From Ligustrum vulgare (Eukaryota; Streptophyta; Magnoliopsida; Lamiales; Oleaceae): DNA of 64,000 nt. Positions 34,030 through 46,800 of this stretch are shown in pieces; position 1 is the stretch's first letter, and every line of letters starts with the position of its first letter. The DNA lies in contig OY743190.1 of the NCBI GenBank assembly GCA_963555705.1, positions 12,065,501 through 12,129,500 of the forward strand, written 5' to 3'. The notes beneath the pieces were generated by a model. It was not told where the DNA came from. It did no database searches and worked only from the letters and a program-made list of their open reading frames with translations. The translations under genes were made by a program, and so were the position numbers.

Positions 34030-36485
34030 TGCACCTCAATAATGAGGTGAAACCATGATAAGGAGGTGACCATGATGAGGTCAGACCTCCATGGTGAATT
34101 GGAACCTCAATGATGAGGTGAAACCTCCATGATAAGGAAGTGACCATGATGAGGTAAGACCTCCATGGTGACGTGGAACCTTAATGATGAGGTGAAACCT
34201 CCATGATGAGGAGGTAACCGTGAAGAGGTAAGACCTCCATAGTGAAGTCAACCTCAGTGATGAGGTGAAACCTCCATGATGAGGAGGTGACCATGATGAG
34301 ATAAAACCTCCATGGTGAATGAAACCTCAATGATGAGGTGAAACCTCCATGACAAGGAGGTGACCATGACGAGGTAAGACCTCCTTGGTGAAGTGAGACC
34401 TCCTTGGTGAAGTGGAACCTCAGTGATGAGGTGAAACCTCCATGATGAGGAGGTGACCATGACGAGGTAAGACCTCCATGGTGAAGTCAACCTCAGTGAT
34501 GAGGTGAAACCTCAATGATGAAGAGGTGACCATGACGAGGTAAGATCTCCATGGTGAAGTCAACCTCAGTGATGAGGTGAAACATCCATGATGAGGAGGT
34601 GACCATGACGAGGTAAGACCTCCATGGTGAAGTGGAACCTCAATGATGAGGTGAAACCTCCATGATGAGGAGGTGACCATGATGAGGTAAAACCTCTATG
34701 GTGAATGAAACATCAATGATGAGGTGAAACCTCCATGATGAGGAGGTGACCATGATGAGGTAAAACCTCTATGGTGAATGAAACATCAGTGATGAGGTGA
34801 AACCTCCATGATGAGGAGGTGACCATGACGAGGTAAGACCTCCATGATGAAGTGAACCTCACTGATGAGGTGAAACCTCCATGATGAGGAGGTGACCATG
34901 ACGAGGTAAGACCTCCATGGTGAAGTGGAACCTCACTGATGAGGTGAAACCTCCATGATGAGGAGGTGATCATGAAAGGTAAGACCTCCATGGTGAAGTG
35001 GAACCTCACTGATGAGGTGAAACCTCCAAGATGAGGAGGTGACCACGACGAGGTAAGACCTCCATGGTGAAGTGGAACCTCAGTGATGAGGTGAAACCTC
35101 CAAGATGAGGAGGTGACCACGACGAGGTAAGACCTCCATGGTGAAGTGGAACCTCAGTGATGAGGTGAAACCTCCATGATGAGGAGGTGATCATGACGAG
35201 GTAAGACCTCCATGGTGAAGGGAACCTCAGTGATGAGGTGAAACCTCCATGATGAGGAGGTGACCATGACGAGGTAAGACCTCCATGGTGAATAAAACCT
35301 CAATGATGAGGTGAAACCTCCATGATAAGGAGGTGACCATGATAAGGTAAGACCTCCATGGTGAAGTTGAACCTCAATGATGAGGTGAAATCTCCGTGAG
35401 AAGGAGGTGACCATGACGAGGTAAGACCTCCATGGTGAAGTGGAACCTCAATGATGAGGTTTCGGTGAAGTTGAACCTCAATGATGAGGTGAAACCTCCG
35501 TGAGAAGGAGGTGACCATGACGAGGTAAGACCTCCATGGTGAAGTGGAACCTCAATGATAAGGTGAAACCTCCATGGCGAGGAGGTGACCATGACAAGGT
35601 AAGACCTCCATAGTGAAGTGGAACCTCGGTGATGAGGTGAAACCTCCATGATGAGGAGGTGACCATGACGAGGTAAGACTTCCATGGTTAAGTGAACCTC
35701 AGTGATGAGGTGAAACCTCCATGATGAGGAGGTGACCATGACGAGTTAAGACCTCCATGGTGAAGTGAACCTCACTGATGAGGTGAAACCTCCATGATGA
35801 GGAGGTGACCATGACGAGGTAAGACCTCCATGGTGAAGTGGAACCTCAGTGATGAGGTGAAACCTCTATGATGAGGAGGTGACCATGATGAGGTAAAACC
35901 TCTATGGTAAATGAAACATCAATAATGAGGTAAACCTCCATGATAAGGAGGTGACCATGATAAGGTAAGACCTCCATGGTGAAGTCACCCTCAGTGATGA
36001 GGAGGTGTTCATGATGAGGTAAGATCTCCATGGTGAAGTGAACCTCACTGATGAGGTGAAACCTCCATGATGAGGAGGTGACCATGATGAGGTAAGACCT
36101 CCGTGATGAAGTCAACCTCAGTGATAAGGTGAAACCTCCATAATAAGGAGGTGACCATGATGAGGTAAGACCTCCATGGTGAAGGGGTCCTTATTGGTGA
36201 GGTGGAACCTCCATGACGAGGAGGTGACCATGATGAGGTAAAATCTCCATGGTGATGTGATCCTCATTATGAGGTGAAACCTCCTTGACAAGGAGGTGAT
36301 CATGAAGAGGTAAAACCACCATGGTGAAGTGAACCTCAATGATAAGGTGAGATCTCCATGGTAAGGTGAAACCTCCATGAAGACGAGGTGACCATGATAA
36401 GGTGCAACTACCATGACGAGGTAACTATGATGAGGTGAAACCTCCATGATGAAGTTGACCTTAATGACGAGGTACACCCTTATTA
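34030..36485 (+). repeat. Tandem array III, about 74-bp period, about 30 copies
   Basis: The unit is built from GATGAGGTGAAACCTCC, ATGATGAGGAGGTGACC, ATGACGAGGTAAGACCTCC and ATGGTGAAGTGGAACCTC. GAGGT and ACCTC alternate, giving many potential hairpins. Copies become more divergent towards the right end. Minus-strand frames stay open for up to 163 codons but follow the repeat and shift with it. Confidence 0.95.
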
Positions 36486-36824
36486 CTATGTGAAATCCCC
36501 ATGACGAAGTAAAACCTTTGGAGACACGAGAGAACCAAGCCCTTGAGGTCTTCATTACTATTACACAAGGGACACGAGAGAACCAAGTCTTTGAGATCTT
36601 TACTGCCATTACCCGAGGGATACGACAGAATAAAGTCCATCAGGTTTTTATTACCGTTACCCTTGAGATAGGACATAACAACTCCCATAAGGTCCGGTTC
36701 AATCCCTGAGGTCATCTTGATTATATTCTTATCAACTAATTCAGTGCACTGAGTTACCTTCAGATTTGATATTTTGATCTATGCAAGTGTGCTTCGTCAG
36801 AATTTGACTTTATGGAATAATCTG

Positions 36825-37164
36825 TGTTGACGCCACCAGCCTCTGGGGTACTTACGGCTCGGCCAACGCACGAATTGTCCACCGCATGGTGTGGATTTGT
36901 TCCACGCGAGGTGGACACGTCCCCAGGGGGTTTCGAACCTTGGACCTTTGGAATATATGAATTCCAAAGGCCTCCCTGGTAACCGCTAAGCTACTTAGCT
37001 TAGTGGTTACCAGGGAGGCCTTTGGAATTCATATATTCCAAAGCTCCAAGGTTCGAAATCCCCTGGGGACCCGTCCACCTCGCGTGGAACAAATCCACAC
37101 CATGCGGTGGACAATCCGTGCGTTGGCCGAGCCGTAAGTACCCCAGAGGCTGGTGGCGTCAACA
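36825..37164. mobile_element. 340-bp foldback element with internal pol III-type boxes
   Basis: It is an almost perfect inverted repeat centred at 36994/36995. The ends are TGTTGACGCCACC and GGTGGCGTCAACA, flanked by a 5-bp duplication ATCTG (36820-36824 and 37165-37169). The right arm has an A box TAGCTTAGTGG (36996-37006) and a B box GGTTCGAAATCC (37050-37061). The left arm has the mirror copies. It thus looks like two tRNA-derived SINE-like units joined head to head. TG..CA ends and a 5-bp TSD would also fit integrase-mediated insertion of a very small LTR-type element. It sits inside the array-carrying LTR element. Confidence 0.75.
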
Positions 37165-37169
37165 ATCTG

Positions 37170-37715
37170 ATTAAATGGACTGGCCTGAATATCTAGAAAA
37201 TTTTTTTGCAAGTAGTCAATAGAATCAGATTCACTCTTTAAAAATAAAAATTGAAGCAATCAGCTCATCAACTAGGCCACATCTTCAGTTGGCCACTATT
37301 TCAACTCTTCAGCTGGATGTTATTTCAAGTCCTCAGCGGCTCTTCAACTAGTAATTATTTCAACTCCTTGACTCTTCAGCTGTCTCCTCAAATCAAGTCC
37401 TTAAATGAAATGAAGACTTCGACTACCTGAATCAAATATAGAACAGTATGACCCAATCAAAATTTACTAATTATGGGTTCGAGGTGAACGCCTGTCACGC
37501 ACAATGGCTTCTATGTGAACTTCAATCCTTCACCTTCATCTTCCAATCGACCTAAATTATGTTTCTGGTCTGACAAGCGGACATGGACATCAGTTCTACA
37601 TATGAATGACCAAAAAGACTCAAGAAAAAGAAGCATAGTGGGCTCGAAGCAATGGTTGGTATTTGAACAAGGTCCGAACTTAAGGTGATCATAAGTCCAG
37701 ACCTTGGGGGACATT
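37170..37715. other. 3' internal region of the array-carrying element
   Basis: Unique sequence between foldback and right LTR, ending in the purine-rich TTGGGGGACATT. No gene is seen. Confidence 0.5.
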
Positions 37716-38272
37716 TGTTGCACCCCATAAATTTGGGTCAAGTTTAAGAGTCACCTATTCAGTGGTCAACAAGCTTATTGGTCAAGTTCCACGTCAAACT
37801 AAGGATCAAGATTACTCAAGATGAATTCAAAGGGTCAATATGATACTTATATGAAGATATGAGTGAAATTGTCTATAACTATTAGAAATTGCCCCATTAT
37901 GTAATTATTAGATGAGGGATCAAATATGTAAATATGTCTACCTCCATTTTACCTATAAATAGGGGAATTTTATGTTCATTAGAGAGAGAGAAATTTATTG
38001 ATTCAAAGAGAAACCTTTAACTTCAAATGACTTGCAGAGGTGACGCTCAGGTCCAAACGCTTGTAGACCTGAATGTCAGGTCATACACGATGCAGACTTG
38101 AGTTGGTGATAAGAAGTTCAACATCGTATAAATTCACATACTATCTAGAATTCAGTTATATGACCTGGTTGTTTAGCCAAAAATCTCAAAATCAAGTTAT
38201 CTCAACATGATGAGTCAAAGATCAATCCATTTTATTTGTTGACCAGCTTTGTGACAAAAAGTGACGTCAACA
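37716..38272 (+). repeat. 3' LTR of the array-carrying element
   Basis: It is 557 bp and matches the left LTR. The right edge is fixed by the TSD at 38273-38277. Confidence 0.9.
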
Positions 38273-38277
38273 CAATG

Positions 38278-38942
38278 TATTATATATATATTTTAAGAAA
38301 TAAAATTTAAATTTTATAACAAATGATCAGTTAAAAATCTAAATTTAACTCCTCCCTGAATATCAACACATAACCATTCCAAAAAACAGGATATGAAGTT
38401 CTGATGTTTCTATAGTTTCTTCCTTGAAATAAAATTTTTTTAATCCCCATTCAAGGTTTCAAGTTTCAAAAATGTCAAACTGCTAGCAACAAGAAATATG
38501 TGTTGTAAGCCATATTAAGAATATAACAAGTATCGCAGGAAGCCATGCTTGAAAAATTGTTGTAGTTCGACTGGTATCTTTACATCAGAGCTATATAGAA
38601 CAGGTTCATGTGAACTCTACCAGAAAGTCAAATACTGCATCCTGAAGACTTGTTTATGATCGTCAAATCAGTGAGATATATTACACTGATGCATACATTA
38701 ACGTACCTTTTACTTATGCATTACCTAGAGCCCCCACACCTACATAACAAAAATTCCTATATTTTCGACATCATCATCATCATGAATAATTATTTATAAT
38801 TGCAATTCTCGATTCCAATTTAACAACATTTTCATCAAAGCATCGTTTGCACAGGTTAGTGAAAATATCTATTAATGTAAAAACCTGTTAATTTTTCACC
38901 CACATTTATAATATAATGGTAAAATAGTATATAATTCTGGAC
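38278..38942. other. Upstream region of the Mutator-like transposase
   Basis: AT-rich, with no gene. It may contain the MULE's left terminal part, but no terminal inverted repeat could be recognised. Confidence 0.4.
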
Positions 38943-41900
38943 ATGACGAATGAAATTTATAAAGCAGATCATAGCACCAGTGAAATGGGAAGTGCATCAG
39001 TACTCTTGTATATCAGTGGTAAATGGAATGATTCAAACACATACTCTAGTTTCTCAATCCGTGGCATTTTTGTACCCTTAGACTGCTCTTATGATACGCT
39101 AGTTGAAATGGTGTCTCGACAACTGGGATTGCAAACCAGTCATTCAAAGATTATTTTGCAATACCAGGTATTTGATTCATCTCCTGCGGTACCTTTTTTG
39201 GATGATTTTTCACTGAAGTTTTACTTGGATCTGAAAAGGGAAGAGACTGATAAACTCAAATTGCCAATTTGTGTTGATGTTGTTCACTTGAATCCTGGAA
39301 CATCTAATGTTTCAGCCTCCCTAAATTATGAAAATAACAACATTGATGACCACAGACCAGTGTATGTTGGAATGAACAGAAATAAACCAACTATGGAAGA
39401 AATGGGGATGGAGTTAGCAGGCTATGTAAACCAAGCCCCTATCCCTGTCGAAGAATATTTGTGTAATGTAATTACAAAACCGAGTGTTGAAGGTGTTAAA
39501 CAGGGCAGTGTGTACATGAACAAGGATTTAGTTGTAACTAGTGTATCCCTGTTTGCGATAAGGAATCAGTTCCAATTTGGTGTTGTGAAGTCAGACACCA
39601 AGTTTTATTGGTTTAAATGTCATGTCGATTGTTGCAAATGGAACTTCAAAGCATCACGGGCAGGAACATGTGGTAATTTTAAGATAAGAGAGATTAGTAA
39701 CACACATACGTGCTCTATGGACACTGTTCTTTGCGACCACAAACAGGCAACAAGTTTTGTGATTGCAAATTGCGGAAAACATAATTTCCTTTCATCTAGA
39801 AGAATCTATACAGCTATAGACATCAAGGAGGACATGCATCATACTTATGGAGTGGTAGTCAGTTATGATAAAGCATAGTGAGCACGTGAACTTGCAATTA
39901 AAATGATTAGGGGTGACCCAGACAGATCATATGGAAAGCTACCCCTGTACATGGACAGATTGAAAGCTTCCAATCCTAGAACTTATACTATGATTTACGG
40001 GTGGACAAAATAAACGAACCAAACCAAACCAAACCAAGCGGTTTGGTTCGGGTCTACATAAAAAAAATTATGGTTTGATTCTTAGAATTAAGAACCATTT
40101 GGTTTTGGTTCTGGTTCCGGTTCTCTTTCCAGAACTAGAACCAAACTCAATATATATATATATATATAAATATGAAATGTACAAAAAAGTTATGTAGCAT
40201 ACATTTTATCTCATTTCCTATTAGACAAATTTTAAATCATAAATCTAAATTCTAATTCTTATTCATTTTTCTTCTTTTCAATTACAGACAAGTATTCACG
40301 CTGCTTTGCTTCCACTCCTATAACATAGCAATCGTTGCACTCCTTACTCACCATCGACGTCATTAATGTTTATTTTTTAAAATTTATGTATATATAAACA
40401 TTGGCCCAATTCGTCAATTCTTAAGAGTTAACCCGAATTCAAATTGCAAATTTCATCCCTAACTCACACGGTACCACGGTAGAATGGAACTCAGAACTTC
40501 ATCGTAACCTATAACTATAAGTCTAAACGGTCTTTATGTTTGATTCTCTAATTTTCAACTGGTCGGCGAGCTTCCTTCGGGTGAGTTTCTTCTTCTTTAA
40601 CTTAGAATAACATGTTACTTTTCTAAATTTTTGTTTTGTTAACTAAAAATTTCATTTTCTATTTAGTAATGATGTAGATGGATTCTAATGAAGAAGAGGG
40701 GATATAAACAGGTTTTTATTTACATTTATTACTTAAAAATTCAAGTAATGGTCCCAGAACCAAATTAGAACCGAGCGGTTTGGTTCCAGTTTGGTTTCAT
40801 ATCTTTAAAAAAACCAATTGGATCCATTAATAAAAAATCATCGATTTATGGTTTGGTTTGGTTCTTCTGGAACCAGAACCAAACCGAACCATGTCCACCC
40901 CTACTATGATTGAAGTTGATTTAGAATGGAGATTCTCGTTTAGTTTCATAGCGTTGGGGGCGTCCATAGCTGGATGGAAGCATTGTAAACCGGTCATTGT
41001 AGTCGATGGAACCTCTCTTACAGGTAGGTATGGTGGTACACTTTTCACTGCATCTACACAGGATGCGAACAATAATATATACATTCTTGCATTTGGGGTG
41101 GGTGATTCTGAAAACAACAACGCATGGATGTGGTTTATGTCAAGATTGAAGGAATCACATGGCGAGCGAGACGAATTGTGCATTTTGTCTGATCGTCATG
41201 GAAGTATTGTGCATGTTGTTGACACTGTCTATCCTAATGCTTTGCATGGAGCATGTACCTACCATTTGCTCACGAACCTGAAGAAAGATACTGGAAAGAA
41301 AGGAAAGGAAAGGGAATGAGAGTGCATTTCAATGCTGCCTCGAGGGCTTACACAACAGCGAGATTTGAAACCCACATGGGACAATTGGAAGCGATTGATG
41401 TTGGCATCAGGGGTTACTTGGTAATCGATACCATTGTAAATTTATTTTAATATATGTAGTGTATAATATGGAAAACTTACTGTTTCATATAATGTTTATG
41501 TAGGAAAGGGTTGGTCTAGAAAGATGGACTAGAGCGCATATGTCAAAGGACGGGTATTCTACAATGACATCCAACATTGCAGAGTCAGTTAACTCAGCGA
41601 TTAAACATGCAAAGAGTTTCCCAATAGAAGCGTTGTTCGAGTATCTAAGGTGCACTATACAAAAGTGGTTTGCTCAAAATTTAAGTGATGCTAATTCCAC
41701 CTTTACACGACTTACATCCCATCACGACGCTATGTGGAATGAAAGGATAAAGTTATCCAGAAGATTACGGGTTATTTTTAGTTTTTTAAATTTTTAAATT
41801 TTTTTACTTTTTGTTACTTGTTATAGATTTTCAATCTAACGGTGTAATTTGGCTGATGATTTTTGTCTTCTTAGGTGCATCCTTGTAGCGAAAATGTTTT

Positions 41901-42333
41901 CTAGGTGAATGATGATGATTTGAACTATGTCGTGGATATGTCAAAAAGGTCATGTTCATGCAGAAGGTTCCAGTTAGACCACATTCCATGTCCGCATGCG
42001 GTCGCTGTAATCTCTATACGAAGTTATTCATTGTCGGAGTATTGTTCAAAATATTTCACAAAGGAAGAGTACATTGCTACGTACCAACAATCTATATATC
42101 CTATTGGAAATAAGGAGGACTGGGATATACCTAATGAAGGAAGTGAAATGATAGTGCTTGCGTCGAGGTCAAAGCGTGGACCTGGTAGACCAAAGGAAAA
42201 TAGATTCAAATCATGCATTGAGAACAAGAAGAGAACTCGTTGCAGAAAATGTGATAGTTACGGTCATAACACCAGAACTTGTCGTAATTCGGTCACATTT
42301 GGTGATCATAACAAAAGGAGAAGGTTGGGTTAG
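38943..42333 (+). pseudogene. mudrA-like Mutator transposase, broken
   Basis: MULE transposases cut and paste the element. The order of parts fits the family. First is an N-terminal PB1-like region. Next is the MuDR DNA-binding domain (VVTSVSLFAIRNQFQFGVVK, a Cys/His pair around KCHVDCCKWNFKA, and NTHTC). The DDE core follows, with VVDGTSLTGRYGG (first Asp) and CILSDRH (second Asp), then GACTYHL. A SWIM zinc finger (CSCRRFQLDHIPCPH), an AT-hook-like KRGPGRPK and a CCHC knuckle (CRKCDSYGHNTRTC) end it. Likely introns: 41421-41503 and 41773-41874. Breaks: TAG TGA at 39876-39881, where the family usually has Trp-Arg; a hAT insertion at 39996-40903; a frameshift near 41290-41310; and TAG at 41902-41904. 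It faces the Ulp1-like gene tail to tail. Confidence 0.9.
39996..40903. mobile_element. hAT-type non-autonomous element, 908 bp, inside the mudrA-like gene
   Basis: The ends are TACGGGTGGACA and TGTCCACCCCTA, with a perfect 8-bp TSD CTATGATT (39988-39995 and 40904-40911). The transposase frame is continuous across the insertion once one TSD copy is discounted, so the target was coding sequence. Same family as 14873-15699, opposite orientation. Confidence 0.95.
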
Positions 42334-43889
42334 GCCGCAACGGTACTGTATTATATAAAAAATAATAATTTGAGCTACAACATCATTTGAATTTATAAAT
42401 GTTTAACTCTGGTAAATTTTTCTATTTAACAGGGATTATATATCAAGTTGAAGTTATGGTGGTGGAACCAGATTATCCAGATTAATGGAATAAAGTTTAC
42501 AACCATGAATGCAGAGAACAGTTTAAATTTTTAAAAATTTTCATATAGTCATGATTTATTACATGGGGGCAAATTTGTAAGGTCAAGTCTCGAAAATAGT
42601 GTTATAATAATGTAGCAAATTGTGAGTGACAATAAACTGATTCATAGTGATTTACATTATTAATGCACCCTCATTTTGGAAAAAATCAAATGTGTTATCA
42701 GTCCAATATTTCAGAAAATTATTATCTCACTGGTGACAGGAAAAGGATATCCTTCATTCTGTATTGTAGTTTAATCAATCTGATTGAGACCAAGAAAGCA
42801 GCGTGAACTTCTGTTTGTATAGCATAGTTCCCAACTGCTAATCATCCCATTGGCAGCACACCAACAATTTTAAATATGATTTAAAATGATGGGAAATTAT
42901 CAAGTTCATTACCCCTGTCGAATCATCAACTAATGCATATGTAAAATAGTACAATTTGACTGAGGTTTATTATGAAAATCAGGCATCAATTGCACAATGT
43001 ATCAGTCATATAGCAGAGTAGAAAAGCAAGTCCTGGATTTGTACCAGAATTGGGGAGCTTGATCACTAGCATGAGGGTGCTTCGGTATTGTGATAGAGCA
43101 GTCTGATTTACATATAGGTTATGGTACAGTATATTGATTAAATGAAACTATGTGCATCAAAATTTGGTGTGTCGAAATACTGTGTAAACAGATTATCAAA
43201 TAAAAATTCTCCAATCTGAGCTATATTGTCTTTATTGCGTAGCACAATTGGTGCCACCCCTTGGTGCATGGTATTTATATCTGTTTTTTTCACAAAATAC
43301 CACAGGCAATCAGTTAATAAAGTCATATTTATGTTAAGATATCATGTATTCTGAGGAATTATAAGATTTTAAATCTTCTACGATGAGTGAAAATGGGGAC
43401 TGCAACATTGTTTTTGCTTGATGCAAATATTATCTTATTCGAAATGCACGAAAGGTAATTAATGTGATAGAAAACGTGTAGGGTAAACCCCAATTAACTT
43501 TGTTGAATTATATAAAGTTTCGAATTCAAGAGAGACTGCATCATACATGAAAAAATAATGACGACATGTGTCCTAAGGTTTTCAAAGTAAATGACCAAAA
43601 AGGAAGGGAAAAAAAATATTTTTTATCATGTGCACACAATATAAGAAAATAAATAATTAAAATAAATGGATTTTGAATGTAAAAAGAAGTGAATGAATAT
43701 ATATTAAAATGTACTTATGTTCTTGCTCACATCGAATTGACACATGCGGTGTAGTTCCAAAATAAATTCCTCAAATAAAATAATGATATTTTATTACATG
43801 ACTGAGTGAAAAGGAAAAGAAAAAATTGATAGTCATCAGTTTGAGGATGCTATGATTTCAAATCGTGATTGAGTGCATCACGCCCCAGC
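42334..43889. other. Convergent region between transposase and Ulp1-like gene
   Basis: AT-rich 3' flanks of both MULE genes. No further gene is seen; the small minus-strand ORF at 43138-43326 has no recognisable feature. Confidence 0.5.
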
Positions 43890-46800
43890 TACTTTCCAAT
43901 TACCACGGACCCGGGATCATTGAACCATCTGATATCCGGCTCTTCAAGCATGTACTTGTAAAGTTGCACAGCGATGCTATATCGTGCGGATTTAGTATTG
44001 AAGTTTTTTGGCATCTGGACAATTTTTCCTTCTAATAGGAATTCAGCATACTTTATAACAAAAATTCCACAATCGCCATTGCACAGAGCAAAACAATGGA
44101 TAAGAAATTAATATGCTTCAAACATTGCACATGTCATGTCTATTTATGCTAAAAATAAATTGAGCACGATACTGACCATTTCATATGCATTATCAGATTA
44201 TTATTTTAGCTCTTTGGTAATGAGAGTATTGATTTTGAAAACAAGTAACTAATACCTATACAAGCAAAATCTTGCTTTGTTGTAATAAATGGTCCATGGT
44301 TGCATGCAACATACCATTTTAATTTAATAAAAAAAAAGTTGCAAATAAATAAGGGCTGACTCGTTTTGTTGTTGGGGGCAATTTTCAATTATCCTGCAAT
44401 CAATAGGATATTCGGGGAATGTGCGGACTGCAGAGTTCAATGATCTTGCAAGTATAGGAAGGGAAATTAGCATCTAACGGGCAGATGAATAAACGAGACG
44501 ATTCTTTATGATTTTGTTGTATGAGTTGTAAATATCTAGTCGCCAATTTATAATGTCAAAGTCAGCCAAAATCTACTAGCCTGGTGATCTAATCTACATT
44601 GGTATTAGCACGTGATCAACTTGTGTCCAAGAAATATTGAACGGAATCTTCATGCCCTTCGCATATGAGTATAGAGATTCATGTTTGTTCAATGATCTAG
44701 TGTCGAGCTGTAAATCCCTGGAGATGCCCCTGATTTTGCCATCAAAGTTACAATCTATTGTTGTGGCTTTTATTGTGGATCCATTTCTGAACTTCAGTAA
44801 CATACGAATGTACTAGAATGCAACATCGATATGCTGCGTAATAAAACAAAAAATCATATCGTGAATTTTTTTAAAAAATTTTGGAATAATTAAGTAGAAA
44901 CAATAGAGTCATGCAAATGGAGACATGGTGATCTAACTAATCATTGCCGTATCGTGTAAAGGGCAGCCAACCTCATATAAATCACGCCACCACATATTTG
45001 TGTAGATTGTAATGGGGCCTAGCTTCATGTTCTTTTTGTTTTGAACCATTTCCAGGTCGAGAACCATGGTACCGTGTGGGGTGTGAGATGTGCAAACAAA
45101 TGCCAGGTGTGCTAGACAGTAATGATTTGCAAAATATATATTTGAAAAATGTGGAAAATATTATTAGATACCTTTTGTTTCTCTTCAAACAGTTTGGGTA
45201 GAATTTGTTGAACATAACAAGGTCTACTTGTGATGGTGGATCCAGGCATAATTTTTAGACAAAAGTGTACTTAATATTTGCACTTCTAAGCACTCCGACG
45301 GGTGTGGAAGATGATTGATTTTTTTTCTGGTGAAATCATTTTCCTTGTTGTTGACTTCTGGAAATGTAATAGGGATTGGTGTCCACTGAGATTGCATTAA
45401 AGGTTCGGTTACTCACGACAAAATAAATTAAATAGTGGTACTTGTACTTACAAATAGCAGGATCAATAAAATATTTGGTATACCTTCCTGTCATCAGCAT
45501 CAATCTTTCTTATTTTTTTGGATGGAGTCATGTTGTAGTCACTGCTATCAACAAGATCAGTGTTTACAGTAGATGATGATGCATGGTTAGTAGGGTATCC
45601 ATTGGACTGCAATTCCCCAGTAGCCTTTGGTGGTGTAGTGAATCTCACCTTTTTGTTTTTTTTTTTCTCTACTAGAAATCCGCAGGATTAACAAGAATGC
45701 GTACAGGGAAATAATTTTGTGACGTCGAAACTTGACATATATGAGGAAACTAACTTCCTTTGCATTATGGCAAAAAAAAAAATTAGATAAAAAATTAGAG
45801 TTTGCTTACCACGTCAAGGACAATATCATCAATCTCCTTGATATGCTCTGAAGTTAGCACCAGTCCATCATCGAAAACAATAGATCCTTTGCTAGTGTAA
45901 TCATCAATTCCAAGATCAAAAGATGGAGGGGAAAAGTCCCCAAGGAATTCTTGAAACCCAGTTGTCTTAAACCATGAAGAGCTGCCAATTGATACATGTT
46001 AACGGAAGATGAGTTTTGTTATACACTAGTAAAGATATGGGGCTGCTTTGCCTCAATAATGATGGAATAAAAAAAAATATGGGGTGATGTTTATGATTAG
46101 AGTCTAATGGTTACAGACATGTCTCTTTTTCAGTTGCGATGATCAAATCTCAAACACCGATGAATGCTACGTCACGGATAAATTAGGATAAAAAATAACC
46201 TTGTTACAAGAAACTGATTTGTTGGACAGCGGAGTAGTTATGTTACCATGCCTTGAACTTCCATTGGAATTGACTTGCCCACATGATGCACCAGGAGAAT
46301 GAATCTGAGTCACGTTGATGAATAAGAAAATATCACAAAGGAAATGCAACATATTAAATATGTATCGGTATAAAGAACAACAAGATAAATAATTAACTGA
46401 CTTATCCACGAGCATGTGATGACTAATCAATGAACGCATCATGTCTGATATTGTGGAACGAATTTGAGTGTTGGCACAATTAAAGTGTAATTGTAACACG
46501 TGTAGAGGTGCTTTATAATGAGGTATTAGTGAAATTATTAATAAAATGGTAAATTAATGATAATCTTCTCTTTACAAATAATTCCTGAGTGCAAATATCT
46601 GATAATGATGGTTGAGTATGATGTGACAAATTGTGAACATGGTGATTAAATTTGATATTCCAGATGAAGAATTATTTTCCATGCTAATGGACTGACCTAA
46701 ATCTACTTTAAAAATAAATGATCATCAACCTAATATCCTGCCTATTTTCTAAATCATCAGTTTGGTGCGGAAAATCTACATAATTACCTGGTATGAACAT

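Larger units (their letters stand above)
30836..38272 (+). mobile_element. Non-coding LTR retrotransposon filled with tandem arrays
   Basis: It is 7437 bp with LTRs TGTTGCACCCC .. TCAACA (30836-31389 and 37716-38272). A perfect 5-bp TSD CAATG flanks it (30831-30835 and 38273-38277). The LTRs differ at about a dozen sites by eye, so the insertion is fairly young. The primer-binding-like site TGGCGCTAGAAGG follows the left LTR, and the purine-rich TTGGGGGACATT precedes the right. Inside there is no gag-pol, only three tandem arrays, a foldback element and short unique pieces. This is the layout of a large non-autonomous (LARD-like) element that would need another element's proteins. Confidence 0.85.

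Noticed and set aside
34254..36609. Overlapping minus-strand ORFs of up to 163 codons with repeating peptides such as SSSWRFHLITEV
   Set aside because: They are translations of the 74-bp array. The period is not a multiple of three, so the frames shift, and there is no independent sign of coding.
40827..41183. Minus-strand ORF of 118 codons
   Set aside because: Shadow of the mudrA-like DDE domain and the hAT end on the other strand.
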